From Exiguobacterium sibiricum 7-3 (GTDB lineage: Bacteria > Bacillota > Bacilli > Exiguobacteriales > Exiguobacteriaceae), in contig NZ_KK211190.1 in NCBI RefSeq assembly GCF_000620865.1, forward strand, positions 2,431,971-2,495,970: 64,000 bases of DNA, in the 5' to 3' direction. Numbering within the stretch: the stretch's first letter is position 1; every line of letters starts with the position of its first letter. A model generated the notes under the pieces. That model did no database searches and was not told the origin of the DNA. It saw only the letters and a list, made by a program, of their open reading frames with translations. Shown here piece after piece: positions 40,951-49,313 of the stretch. Position numbers and translations under genes: made by a program.

Positions 40951-41595
40951 ATGAATCAACTATGGCGGCACCGTATCACCCTCATCCTGATCGTCAGTCT
41001 GTTTGCCTCGATTCCACTTCTGTATGCTTTAAGTGGGTATCGAACGATTTCCAAATTGACTGAAGAGATGCATAGACAAGATATTCCAATGATTAAACAA
41101 GTAGATCAACTGATCGAACATAATCGTGACCGGGCGAATGCTGTTCGCGGCCTGTTGTTATATGAAGATGACCGTTACATTGAACAATATTACTTTTCTA
41201 CTTCTAAAGTTCATGATTTACGGCGTTTATTAAATTCCTCCAATCAGACACCTGGTGCGGTTAAAGATTTACTGTTGCGTAATAATGCCTGGGAGGAAGA
41301 GATTCAAGAAGTTTTTACCGTCTATGAAACAGATCATCCGCAACGGGCTAAAAAATTAGCTAAACAAACGACCCAAACCACCCAAACGATTCTTGAAGAC
41401 TTGTCACAAATTAAAGAAAAATTATATCGTGATCTTGAACAAAAACTAGAATTGGCCACTGAAATGACGGCAGAATATAAACGAATGTGCTTCAGCCTAT
41501 CTATTTTAGCTTTTTTGTTGATTGCAACGACCATCATCTTATTTCACCGGTCTAAACCGCTTTCCGAAAACAAAACAAACACGTATCGCCCGTAA
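40951..41595 (+). CDS. Orphan sensor-like membrane protein (4HB_MCP-like, no output domain)
   Basis: A 214-residue protein with a membrane helix near residues 9-28, a helical extracytoplasmic region of about 150 residues (EEMHRQDIPMIKQVDQLIEH, LEDLSQIKEKLYRDLEQKLE), and a second membrane helix near 178-197. It ends 17 residues later. This is the layout of a four-helix-bundle chemoreceptor or kinase sensor module, but HAMP, methyl-accepting and kinase domains are all missing, and the stop codon is followed directly by a terminator. AAAAGGATGGATTGT precedes the ATG at 40951. It may be a stand-alone sensor partner or a truncated receptor. Confidence 0.72.
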   Translation: MNQLWRHRITLILIVSLFASIPLLYALSGYRTISKLTEEMHRQDIPMIKQVDQLIEHNRDRANAVRGLLLYEDDRYIEQYYFSTSKVHDLRRLLNSSNQTPGAVKDLLLRNNAWEEEIQEVFTVYETDHPQRAKKLAKQTTQTTQTILEDLSQIKEKLYRDLEQKLELATEMTAEYKRMCFSLSILAFLLIATTIILFHRSKPLSENKTNTYRP

Positions 41596-41618
41596 GGACG
41601 TTACGTGTTTGTTTTGTT
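41569..41618. terminator. Bidirectional terminator
   Basis: AACAAAACAAACACGTA pairs with TACGTGTTTGTTTTGTT around the stop of the sensor-like gene; the convergent ArsR gene can use it too. Confidence 0.88.
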
Positions 41619-41629
41619 GTTCAGTAAAC

Positions 41630-41995
41630 TCAAGAGGACGCCTTACCTTCGTTTACATGTTCCATTGCTAGATGAACGAGCGACGATACGTGATGATCGT
41701 CCAGCGAATAATAGACGACCTTACCTTCTTTTCTATATTTCACCAGTCCTTGTTTCAACAAGGTACGGAGATGGTGAGAAGCTGTTGCAATCGAACAATC
41801 CACCGAAGCCGAGACATCACAGACACAAAGCTCCTCTTCCACCGTCAAGGCGTAAGCAATTCGTAAACGCGTGGCATCTGACAGGACTTTGAACAACTTT
41901 CCAATGTCTGTCGTCGGAATCGTATCGACGATTTCTTCAATTTCTTCTGCACGTACTTGATCAATGGCAATCGTTTCACAACGTGGTGCATCCAC
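41630..41995 (-). CDS. ArsR/SmtB-family metal-sensing repressor, CadC-like
   Basis: A roughly 121-residue winged-helix repressor. The DNA-binding region is SIATASHHLRTLLKQGLVKY, typical of CadC/SmtB. The ELCVCD Cys pair (alpha-3 site) and an upstream Cys (APRC) match the CadC cadmium/lead/zinc site. The C-terminus DHHVSSLVHLAMEHVNE fits the alpha-5 zinc site D-x-H-x10-H-x2-E exactly. Metal binding would release it from DNA. No metal ATPase or efflux gene is adjacent, so its target is elsewhere. The start is uncertain: ATG at 42019 and 42001 have poor spacing, and GTG at 41995 fits the GAGG site best. Confidence 0.88.
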   Translation of the reverse strand: MDAPRCETIAIDQVRAEEIEEIVDTIPTTDIGKLFKVLSDATRLRIAYALTVEEELCVCDVSASVDCSIATASHHLRTLLKQGLVKYRKEGKVVYYSLDDHHVSSLVHLAMEHVNEGKASS

Positions 41996-42110
41996 CGTCA
42001 TCACCTCTTTCCCTTTCATTCCACCATCGTTTCAAATGAATTGCAAGGAAATCACTTCAGGACTCAGGTGACTGACTGATCTGAACTTTTTAACTGAAAA
42101 GCAACAGTTC

Positions 42111-42155
42111 AAAAAAGTCTGTTTCCCGTCGTCCAGACCGGGAAGCAGACTTTTT
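42111..42155 (-). terminator. Terminator
   Basis: AAAAAGTCTGTTTCCCG pairs with CGGGAAGCAGACTTTTT below the 147-codon gene ending at 42186. Confidence 0.85.
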
Positions 42156-42185
42156 CATTAGACGATTCCTATTTGAAGCACATTT

Positions 42186-42623
42186 TCATTTATCACGGTT
42201 TCGTCTTGAGATTGCGTAAAAGAACCAGCCACCTAAAAAGTTTCCGATATCCCATACGATACGGTTTGAATCGACGGCACGCACACCGATATCAATAATG
42301 CCCGTACTTTTCAAGCGCTCTTTATAGCGCTTCCGTAAAAAATGGGGTAGCGGAAGAAACAGCATCATCCGGTAAAAAATATCTAGATGTGTGTGCCCCC
42401 AGATTTCAGTTGCGATTGAGCTCGTTTGAATGAGCAAGGAACGTTTATACTGTTGTCGGTATTTATTCTTTAATAACACAGCTAGTTGATACGAATAACG
42501 ATTCGGGAAAGGAAATAGCACTGCACCTAAATGATATTTCCCGCGATTATCGACTCGAATGATTTGTGGTTCGATTTTATACCGAATCCAACGTCCTCGA
42601 AATCGAACAGACTGCCATTTCAC
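42186..42623 (-). CDS. Hypothetical basic protein
   Basis: A roughly 145-residue, strongly basic protein, rich in Arg, Lys, Tyr and Trp. A moderately hydrophobic stretch FYRMMLFLPLPHFL near residue 85 and another near the end (NFLGGWFFYAIS) may touch the membrane. I recognise no family. The start is uncertain: ATG at 42629 sits too close to AGAGG, and GTG at 42623 has normal spacing. It lies upstream of the ArsR gene, with its own terminator, and downstream of the thiDME transcript. Confidence 0.62.
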   Translation of the reverse strand: MKWQSVRFRGRWIRYKIEPQIIRVDNRGKYHLGAVLFPFPNRYSYQLAVLLKNKYRQQYKRSLLIQTSSIATEIWGHTHLDIFYRMMLFLPLPHFLRKRYKERLKSTGIIDIGVRAVDSNRIVWDIGNFLGGWFFYAISRRNRDK

Positions 42624-42643
42624 GACCATCACCTCTAAGTGAA

Positions 42644-43282
42644 CTATACCCTGTCGGAGACGCTCTGACGCACTTGTTTCACGGTCTGCTTAAACTTTTT
42701 CGTCGTTCGTTGAATGTCTTCACTTGCAAATAAAGCTGAAACCACAGCATATCCGTCCACTAGTGAACTAAGTGTTGAAATGTTCGTTTCGGTAATCCCA
42801 CCGATTCCAACCAACGGGATGTGAACGGCTTTACGAATCTCTTCTAACGTCGCTCGCGCCATGAATGTTGCATCTTGTTTCGTCGCTGTCGGAAAGAGTG
42901 AACCGACCCCTAAATAATCTGCGCCTTCCCGTTCTGCCGCAACAGCTTGTTCCACTGTTGAAACGGAAACACCAATCGTCGCTTCCGGTAACAAACGACG
43001 CGCTTCAGTTAAAGGAATATCATCTTGACCGATATGCAAACCGGCATCGACCAATAAAGCGATATCAATCCGATCATTAATAATGAGCGGAATGTCGTAA
43101 CGTGCGGTAATATCTTTCAACGCAATGGCTGATTCCAGAAAAGCCTTGCCCGAACTATCTTTTTCCCGTAATTGAACAATCGTTGCGCCTCCTTTAATCG
43201 ATGCTTCGACGGCGTCCGCCAAGGAAAGATGCGGATGCAAACGTCGATCAGTCACTGCGTAAATTAAATATTCACTGTCCAT
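42644..43282 (-). CDS. thiE: Thiamine phosphate synthase
   Basis: The 212-residue TIM-barrel enzyme joins hydroxymethylpyrimidine diphosphate with thiazole phosphate to make thiamine phosphate. Motifs: VQLREKDSSGKAF near residue 35, NDRIDIALLVDAGLHIGQDD near 68-87, GADYLGVGSLFPTATKQDA near 117 and PLVGIGGITETN near 155, which includes phosphate-binding glycines. GGAGGTGCAGACAA precedes the ATG, and the gene overlaps thiM by 11 bases. It is the last gene of the TPP riboswitch-controlled operon. Confidence 0.96.
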   Translation of the reverse strand: MDSEYLIYAVTDRRLHPHLSLADAVEASIKGGATIVQLREKDSSGKAFLESAIALKDITARYDIPLIINDRIDIALLVDAGLHIGQDDIPLTEARRLLPEATIGVSVSTVEQAVAAEREGADYLGVGSLFPTATKQDATFMARATLEEIRKAVHIPLVGIGGITETNISTLSSLVDGYAVVSALFASEDIQRTTKKFKQTVKQVRQSVSDRV

Positions 43283-44042
43283 TTGTCTGCACCTCCGGCA
43301 AATTTTCTTCCGTCATCAAGCTCACTGCATCGAACAACCCGGTCCGAAAACTCCCGATACCAGGATAATCCTCAGCCGACTCCCCTGCTTTCCCCATAGC
43401 ATATGTCCCAAATACTGCAGCCTCAAAACGATCGTATCCGGCTCCTAAAAACGTCGCAATCAAAGAAGCGGTCATACATCCTGTTCCCGTCACTTGACCA
43501 AGACGTTTCGTACCAACATCCAGATAATGTTGACGATCTCCATCCGTCACAAAATCAATCGGTCCTGTTACGACGATGACTTGTTTCGTTTGGGATGCAA
43601 AATCATGGATACTTTGAAAATCCAGGGATTCTCCTTCAGCAGCGTCGACTCCTTTCGTTCGAGCGGTCTGTCCAAGTAATGTCTTGATTTCAGATGCATT
43701 TCCTTTGATGACCGTAAAGGTGATTTCCTCCATCAATTGCTTCATAAAATCCGTTCTTAATGCCGTCGCTCCTGCGCCAACCGGATCCAGAATGACCGGT
43801 TTACCCAATCGATTAGCCGTTTTCCCTGCTAAAATTTGGGCTTGGCGCATGTCTGGATTAATCGTCCCAGTATTAATCACGATAGCATCTGCATGCCCGA
43901 CCATCTCTTCCACTTCCAACAGGTCATCTGCCATAACAGGAGATCCGCCAAGGGCAAGTGTCATATTGGCACAGTCATTGATCGTTACGGTATTCGTTAA
44001 ATGATGAATCAACGGTTTTTTATCATGGATGCGTCGTAGCAT
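43272..44042 (-). CDS. thiM: Hydroxyethylthiazole kinase
   Basis: The roughly 256-residue kinase phosphorylates hydroxyethylthiazole in thiamine salvage. Ribokinase-fold features: PLIHHLTNTVTINDCANMTL near residue 10, GGSPVMADD near 33, VILDPVGAGATALRTDF near 88, VIKGNASEI near 116 and the catalytic Asp region GTGCMTASLIATFLGAG near 197. The ATG at 44042 has TTGGAGGGATACAC before it; an earlier ATG lies within thiD and is rejected. It overlaps thiD by 20 bases and thiE by 11, so all three are coupled. Confidence 0.95.
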   Translation of the reverse strand: MLRRIHDKKPLIHHLTNTVTINDCANMTLALGGSPVMADDLLEVEEMVGHADAIVINTGTINPDMRQAQILAGKTANRLGKPVILDPVGAGATALRTDFMKQLMEEITFTVIKGNASEIKTLLGQTARTKGVDAAEGESLDFQSIHDFASQTKQVIVVTGPIDFVTDGDRQHYLDVGTKRLGQVTGTGCMTASLIATFLGAGYDRFEAAVFGTYAMGKAGESAEDYPGIGSFRTGLFDAVSLMTEENLPEVQTNGQ

Positions 44043-44832
44043 GTGTATCCCTCCAAAGTTCATGAAAATGATGTGTCGGACCAATACCGTGTCCGAGCGC
44101 AAAACCGTGACGAATGGCTTCCGTCACATAACGTTTTGCATGACTGATGCTGTCTTCCAGTGAATGACCGAGGGCAAGATGAGCTGCGATAGCAGCAGAT
44201 AGCGTACAGCCTGTTCCATGGGTATGACGGGTCTCTATCCGCTCTTGTTCAAAGACGACATATCGTCCGTCCGCATATAAAAGATCGGTGGCGTCGTGTC
44301 CCTCCAAATGTCCGCCCTTGAGCAAAATAGCTCTTGCTCGTTTTTCAGCCAGTTTTACCGTCGCTTGTTTCATATCATCAAGGGAGTGAACCGTTTGGCC
44401 AATCATCCGCTCGATTTCAGGAATATTAGGGGTTACAAGCGTCGAAAGCGGTAAAAGCTGTTCGAGCAATGCATGTTCTGCATTCGGTTGTAACAAGCCG
44501 TGACCACCTTTCGCGACCATGACGGGGTCGAGAACAACCGGAAGCTGATGTTTTTCCAGTTGTCTTGCAATCACTTGGATCGTGTCTTGATTGGAAACCA
44601 TTCCGATCTTAATCGCATCGACACGGATATCTGAAAAGATGGATGTCAACTGTGCTTCCACGAGCTCTGGGGATACATCTTCGACCGCTTGAACACCTAA
44701 CGTATTTTGTGCCGTAATCGCCGTGATGACACTCATTCCGTATACACCGAGTGCTGAAAACGTCTTTAAATCTGCCTGAATTCCCGCTCCGCCTCCAGAG
44801 TCGGATCCAGCAATCGTCAATACATGTTTCAT
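44023..44832 (-). CDS. thiD: Hydroxymethylpyrimidine kinase / phosphomethylpyrimidine kinase
   Basis: The 269-residue kinase phosphorylates hydroxymethylpyrimidine and its monophosphate for thiamine synthesis. Motifs: MKHVLTIAGSDSGGGAGIQA at the start, GVYGMSVITAITAQNT near residue 30, VVLDPVMVAKGGHGLL near 98 and the anion-hole/catalytic THGTGCTLSAAIAAHLALG near 205. Length fits ThiD (about 270). GAGGAAGTGGA precedes the ATG. It is the first gene behind the TPP riboswitch. B. subtilis PdxK is related, but the thi context settles the call. Confidence 0.95.
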   Translation of the reverse strand: MKHVLTIAGSDSGGGAGIQADLKTFSALGVYGMSVITAITAQNTLGVQAVEDVSPELVEAQLTSIFSDIRVDAIKIGMVSNQDTIQVIARQLEKHQLPVVLDPVMVAKGGHGLLQPNAEHALLEQLLPLSTLVTPNIPEIERMIGQTVHSLDDMKQATVKLAEKRARAILLKGGHLEGHDATDLLYADGRYVVFEQERIETRHTHGTGCTLSAAIAAHLALGHSLEDSISHAKRYVTEAIRHGFALGHGIGPTHHFHELWRDTHATTHP

Positions 44833-44879
44833 TCCACTTCCTCACTTTCCTGTGAGCAAATAAGGAGAAAACGGACAAC

Positions 44880-44917
44880 AAAAAGCGCCGTCCGCTGTAA
44901 AAAAGCAGACGACGCCA
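44880..44917 (-). terminator. Riboswitch-controlled terminator of the thi operon
   Basis: GCGTCGTCTGC pairs with GCGGACGGCGC and is followed by five T on the minus strand, between the TPP aptamer and thiD. It is the expression platform. Confidence 0.85.
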
Positions 44918-44957
44918 TGAACAATCAGTTCTACTGATTGAAGTACTCATGTCTTCG

Positions 44958-45058
44958 ATCTCAACTTTCCTACGCTGGTATTATCCAGTTCAGGTGACAG
45001 GGTCGAAAACAGAATGGTTTTCCTCTCAGCCGGACTCCTCCAGCTCCCCTAGTTGCTC
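44958..45058 (-). promoter_or_regulatory. TPP riboswitch
   Basis: The minus strand carries the THI-box landmarks in order: GGGGAGCT, CCGGCTGAGAGG, ACCTGAACTGGATAATACCA and GCGTAGG. When thiamine pyrophosphate binds, the downstream terminator should form and shut off thiD-thiM-thiE. The stretch 44833-45120 holds only this element and terminators. Confidence 0.96.
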
Positions 45059-45095
45059 GTAATTTAAATTCTTTTTCACTGTATCACAGCACTAT

Positions 45096-45122
45096 CAAAA
45101 AAACGAGCCGAAGCTCGTTTTT
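45096..45122 (-). terminator. Terminator of the first M23 peptidase gene
   Basis: AAACGAGC pairs with GCTCGTTT around a CGAA loop, with A and T runs on either side. It overlaps the stop codon. Confidence 0.82.
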
Positions 45123-46398
45123 AAAGATATCCAAGTGGATTGACCGTGTTGGCTGGTCCTGTCGCACTATATTGGTATCCACCGATATGCAGTTCAAAGT
45201 GTAGGTGCGGTCCTGTCGAATTTCCGGTACTGCCGAGAGTACCAAGTGTTTGACCTTGAGTTACCGTTTGACCTGCAGAAACTGATAACGAATTCATATG
45301 ACCGTACACTGTTGTGTACACCTGACCGTCAAGGAAATGCGAAATCATGACGTGATTTCCATAAGGTCCGCCGCTCCCGGCCGTAATGACTGTTCCGGAA
45401 GCCGCTGCTCGAATCGGTGATCCGACGGGTCCACTGAAGTCGACACCATTATGGAAAGTATATCCGTTTGCCCCACTCGCCGGTCCAAACCCTTGTGAAA
45501 CACCACCTGAAGCTGGACGAATGAACTTCGCTGATCCTGTCGGCACACTGCTGACAGGAGTCGGAAGAACCGTTGCTTCGCTTGATTCACGCGTTGATTT
45601 TGCCGCCTCTTTTGCCGCACGCTCAGCCGCTGCTTTTTCGGCAGCCGCTTTTTCTGCCGCTGCTTTCGCTGCAGCTTTTGCTGCCGCAATCGCTCTTTCT
45701 TGAGCCTCTAAAGTCGCTTGTAATTCTTTTGCATTCAACAGTTTCGTCGTGAACTTTGTTTTCCCTTTACGTAATTTTTTCAGGGTTGCACTCCGTTCTT
45801 TCATCTGTTGTTTTAACTGTTTCTTTTGGACAAGCAATGATTCTTTTTCTTGAACACGCTCTTCTTTTTTAGCAATAAGATTTTTTTTCATTTCTGCTAG
45901 CTTTTCTTGTGTTTCCAAATAAGCAGAAATCATTTTATCGTCTTGCTCGGCAATTTTTTTCCCGGCCATGACACGGCTAAATAAATCACCCAAGTTTTTT
46001 GAACCAAAAATGACTTCTTCCCATTTTATAGAATTCCCATCATTTTCTTGAAGGACACGTAAGCGGTCTCCGAGCAACTCTTCTTGCCGGGTAAGCATGA
46101 TTTCATAACGGGCGATTTCCGCTTCAAGATCTTTGATTTGAAGATTTAATTGTTCAATTTGTTTGTTTTTTTCCGAAATCCGAAAAATATTTTCGTTGAT
46201 GGCCGCATCAATTTTATTGATTTCGCGTTGTTCCACTGATATTTTAGCTTCTTGTTTTTTGATGGCTTTTTCCAACCGGCGCTGCTCTGTCGCGTTTTGA
46301 GATTTCTTTTCTTTAATCGTTGCAGCATGACTAGAAGTCGGTGCAGTGGATACAAGTAACACCCCTAACAATACTGTTGCAAGCAATTTTTTTAACAT
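45121..46398 (-). CDS. Secreted coiled-coil M23 peptidoglycan peptidase (paralog 1)
   Basis: A 425-residue exported protein: signal peptide with an SHAA cleavage region near residue 26, a long coiled coil (about 30-240), an alanine-rich linker with three AAAEKA/AAAERA units near 240-265, a Ser/Thr/Pro linker, and an M23 LytM domain at the C-terminus. The zinc ligands are intact (HNGVDF and HLHFE), so it should be an active endopeptidase, unlike degenerate EnvC. It probably cuts peptidoglycan cross-links during division or growth. It lies directly downstream of a close paralog; QENDGNSIKWEEVIFGSK is identical in both. Confidence 0.9.
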   Translation of the reverse strand: MLKKLLATVLLGVLLVSTAPTSSHAATIKEKKSQNATEQRRLEKAIKKQEAKISVEQREINKIDAAINENIFRISEKNKQIEQLNLQIKDLEAEIARYEIMLTRQEELLGDRLRVLQENDGNSIKWEEVIFGSKNLGDLFSRVMAGKKIAEQDDKMISAYLETQEKLAEMKKNLIAKKEERVQEKESLLVQKKQLKQQMKERSATLKKLRKGKTKFTTKLLNAKELQATLEAQERAIAAAKAAAKAAAEKAAAEKAAAERAAKEAAKSTRESSEATVLPTPVSSVPTGSAKFIRPASGGVSQGFGPASGANGYTFHNGVDFSGPVGSPIRAAASGTVITAGSGGPYGNHVMISHFLDGQVYTTVYGHMNSLSVSAGQTVTQGQTLGTLGSTGNSTGPHLHFELHIGGYQYSATGPANTVNPLGYL

Positions 46399-46568
46399 GT
46401 CTGGTTTCCTCGCTTATGTATGATTTCTTATTTGAAAAGTATTTAATTCAAAGTATTTCTGCCTGAGATTGATTATAGCACCGTAATAGTTTCAGTAAAA
46501 TTTCATTTATGTTTCAAGTGAAAGCGTTTTTTCGTAATATAACATTTTTTGTTTTTATCAAGACACAC

Positions 46569-46599
46569 AAAAAAGCGATTGCCGCAGCAATCGCTTTTT
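46569..46599 (-). terminator. Terminator of the second M23 peptidase gene
   Basis: AAAAAGCGATTGC, a CGCA loop and GCAATCGCTTTTT form a strong hairpin directly after the gene. Confidence 0.9.
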
Positions 46600-46605
46600 C
46601 CGTAA

Positions 46606-48048
46606 TTATAACATCGACATTGGATTTACAGAATTCGCTGGTCCTGAAGCACTGTAGCTGTAACCACCTACATGAATTTCAAAGTGTAAGTGCGGGCCTG
46701 TTGAATTCCCTGTGCTGCCAAGGGCACCGATTTGTTGTCCTTGACTGACACGTTGTCCAGCATGTGCATTTAATGAACTCATATGCGCGTAAACCGTTGT
46801 ATATGTTTTTCCATTTAATTGGTGTGCAATCATGACATGATTACCGTACGGACCACCGCTTGATGCAGTAATCACTGTTCCTGTTGCTGCTGCAACAATC
46901 GGAGTACCGACTGGAGCACCGAAATCAATCCCATTGTGGAAAGAGTAACCATTTGAGCCACTTGCTGAACCATATCCTTGTGTGATTGATCCACTTGTTG
47001 GGTGAATAAACAGAGAAGAAGATGATGGAGCAGGCGTTGGTGCTGCCGGTTCCGGTGTTGGTGCAGGTGCTGCTTTTGGCACAGTCACAGATGGTGCAGA
47101 TTGTTTCGTTGACGTCGCAGGTGCTGACGACTTTTGTTCCGCTTTTGCTGCTGCTTTAGCTGCAGCCGCTTCTGCCGCCTGCTGTTCAGCTGCTGCTTGT
47201 TGCGCCGCTGCCGCTTGTGCTGCTTGTGCTTCTGCACGTGCTTTCGCTTCACGTGCCGCTTGTGCTTGACGCTCTTTTTCGATACGTGCTTCACGTTCGC
47301 GTGCTGCCTTTTCGGCTGCAATCGCACGTTCTTGTGCAATCAAAATCTGTTGTACTTCTTTTGCATCCATCAATTGTGTTTCAAATTTCTTTTTTTGTTT
47401 CCGGAGTTCTTTTAAACGTTTGTTTCGTTCTTTCAGTTGTTGCTCAAGTTCTGCTTGCTGACGTTTTAATTCTTGTTTCTCCGTCACAAGTTTTGCTTTT
47501 TTATCTTTTAATTCCTGTTGCGCAGCTGCTAATTTTTTTTGTGTATTTTGGTAGTCGGTAATCATTTTATCATCTTGTTGCGAGATTGATTTCCCGGCTA
47601 ACACACGGCTGACAAGATCTCCGACATCTTTTGAACCAAAGATGACTTCTTCCCATTTAATAGAGTTCCCATCATTTTCTTGCATGACACGAAGGCGGTC
47701 TCCGAGAAGTTTTTCTTGACGCTTTAATTTTGCTTTATACTTTTCAATCTGTTTCCCAAGCTCAACGATTTCAGCTTCAGTTGCTTTAATTTGACGATCT
47801 TTTGTTTCAACTGCAAACATTTTTTCGTTTAATGCTTCGTCTAGACGATTCACTTCTTGCTGTGTTTTCGAAATTTTTTGTCCTTCTTGATTAACAGACG
47901 ATTCTAAGTTTTTTTGAGTGTTGGCATTTTCTTGTTGTTTTTGTTCGTTTTTAGCTTTTTGTTCACTTAAATCATCTGCTGCTACGAAATGAGGAGTCGA
48001 TGAAAGAATAAGTGCAGAAACGATGAGCGACGCGAACGTTTTTTTCAT
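46606..48048 (-). CDS. Secreted coiled-coil M23 peptidoglycan peptidase (paralog 2)
   Basis: A 480-residue exported protein with the same plan as the product of 45121-46398: signal peptide ending near FVAADD, a long coiled coil (about 30-260), an Ala/Arg/Glu/Gln-rich region (about 255-320), a Pro/Ala/Thr/Ser linker, and an M23 domain with intact HNGIDF and HLHFE zinc ligands. The longer Ala/Pro linker is the main difference. Highly repetitive codons here produce long shadow ORFs on the other strand. The pair probably arose by tandem duplication; separate terminators suggest separate expression. Confidence 0.9.
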   Translation of the reverse strand: MKKTFASLIVSALILSSTPHFVAADDLSEQKAKNEQKQQENANTQKNLESSVNQEGQKISKTQQEVNRLDEALNEKMFAVETKDRQIKATEAEIVELGKQIEKYKAKLKRQEKLLGDRLRVMQENDGNSIKWEEVIFGSKDVGDLVSRVLAGKSISQQDDKMITDYQNTQKKLAAAQQELKDKKAKLVTEKQELKRQQAELEQQLKERNKRLKELRKQKKKFETQLMDAKEVQQILIAQERAIAAEKAAREREARIEKERQAQAAREAKARAEAQAAQAAAAQQAAAEQQAAEAAAAKAAAKAEQKSSAPATSTKQSAPSVTVPKAAPAPTPEPAAPTPAPSSSSLFIHPTSGSITQGYGSASGSNGYSFHNGIDFGAPVGTPIVAAATGTVITASSGGPYGNHVMIAHQLNGKTYTTVYAHMSSLNAHAGQRVSQGQQIGALGSTGNSTGPHLHFEIHVGGYSYSASGPANSVNPMSML

Positions 48049-48305
48049 GTAGTATTCCCTCTTTTTCTGTGTGGTTTATATTAAGTAATTAAATGATGAT
48101 ATTTAAATTTAATAATACTTTTTAAAAATTATAAGAACGTTTTTGATTATAGCATTCATTTTCCCTCTATTATATTTCAGGAAGATGTCATTTTTGATAA
48201 GTTCTCTTTTCGCCTCTATGCGGACATTCCAATCGAACCTTCTACATTGCTTGTTGGGAAAGAGTTTGACACACTATGACTATCGAAGTAAAGGAGGAAC
48301 TGTTT

Positions 48306-48713
48306 ATGCATTTGGACCATACTGGCATCGCTGTTCGGGATATGCAGGAAGCGATCACATTCTATACGACTATTTTGGGAGGAACATTAATCCGCGAGTA
48401 TAGTAACCCGACACCCGGGGTTGCTTCTAATATTGCTGTCATCGAATTTGAAGATGCGCATATTGAATTGTTGACTCCAACAAGCCCGGAAAGTCCGATT
48501 GCCCGTTTTTTAAAACAAAGGGGAAAAGGTGTTCACCATATTGCTTATCGTGTCGATGATTTAGATCAAGCCATTTTAGAAGCAAAAGAACGGGGCATTA
48601 CATTTTTAGAAGATACGTACCGTCAAACTCCGCTCGGCCGCCGATTGATCTATATGGATCCTAGGCATTCACATGGCGTCATCACAGAACTCTGTGATTA
48701 TCCGGAGAACTAA
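48306..48713 (+). CDS. VOC-family protein, methylmalonyl-CoA epimerase-like
   Basis: A 135-residue vicinal oxygen chelate protein made of two beta-alpha-beta-beta-beta modules. It starts MHLDHTGIAVRDMQEAITFY with the metal His, has RGKGVHHIAYRVDDLDQAI near residue 75 with the second His, and HSHGVITELCDYPEN at the end with the metal Glu. Length and pattern match methylmalonyl-CoA epimerase, but no mutase gene is nearby, so another lyase or glyoxalase-like role is possible. The ATG at 48306 follows AAAGGAGGAACTGTTT; an in-frame ATG at 48276 has no ribosome site. Confidence 0.83.
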   Translation: MHLDHTGIAVRDMQEAITFYTTILGGTLIREYSNPTPGVASNIAVIEFEDAHIELLTPTSPESPIARFLKQRGKGVHHIAYRVDDLDQAILEAKERGITFLEDTYRQTPLGRRLIYMDPRHSHGVITELCDYPEN

Positions 48714-48758
48714 AAAAAACGAGCGTACATTGACTTGAAAGTCAACGTGCGCTCGTTT
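48713..48758. terminator. Bidirectional terminator
   Basis: AAAACGAGCGTACATTGACTT pairs with AAGTCAACGTGCGCTCGTTTT, between convergent genes. Confidence 0.9.
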
Positions 48759-48771
48759 TCACTTAAAACGA

Positions 48772-49284
48772 TTATCCTAATTTTGCTAACATTTCGCGAT
48801 TGAATGCCGGGATGTCGTCCGGTTGGCGACTTGACACGAAGTTGTCATCGACGACTACTTCATTGTCTTCATACGCCACTCCCGCATTCTCTAAATCAAT
48901 TCGAATTGATTTATATCCTGTCATTTTACGCCCCTTGACAATCTTCGCATTGATCATCAATTGTGGACCGTGACAGATGGAGAAGATCGGTTTTTTAGAT
49001 GAATCAAACTCTTCCGTAAATGTGACGAAACGATCGTCTTCACGAAGTAAGTCCGGTGAAAAACCGCCAGGAATCAATAATGCATCAAAGTCTGAAGAAG
49101 AAGTTTCATCAATTGTTACATCGACTGTCACTTTTGCTTCTTCTTGTTTTCCGACTAATTCTGCACCTCGTTCTGTTCCGATGACTGTTACTTCATGACC
49201 CGCTTCTTTTAACGCATCGACAGGTCCGGTAAACTCTACATCTTCAAAATGATCGGCAAGCACGACTGCTACTTTTTTACCCAT
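48772..49284 (-). CDS. DJ-1/PfpI family protein (type 1 glutamine amidotransferase-like)
   Basis: A 170-residue cytoplasmic protein with the DJ-1/PfpI core: conserved Glu in VVLADHFEDVEF near residue 15, LLIPGGFSPDLLR near 65, and the nucleophile Cys-His in SICHGPQLMINA near 100. Members act as glyoxalases, deglycases, chaperones or proteases in stress; substrate is not readable here. Length matches PfpI (about 170). The ATG at 49284 fits GGGGGATGAATAAA; an earlier frame to 49305 is less likely. It lies upstream of nothing on its strand except the terminator and follows the 56-residue gene. Confidence 0.9.
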   Translation of the reverse strand: MGKKVAVVLADHFEDVEFTGPVDALKEAGHEVTVIGTERGAELVGKQEEAKVTVDVTIDETSSSDFDALLIPGGFSPDLLREDDRFVTFTEEFDSSKKPIFSICHGPQLMINAKIVKGRKMTGYKSIRIDLENAGVAYEDNEVVVDDNFVSSRQPDDIPAFNREMLAKLG

Positions 49285-49313
49285 TTTATTCATCCCCCAA
49301 ATCAAAGTTAACG

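Noticed and set aside
47085-47561. Long low-complexity ORFs on both strands inside the second M23 gene
   Set aside because: They are shadows of Ala/Gln/Arg-rich coding sequence.
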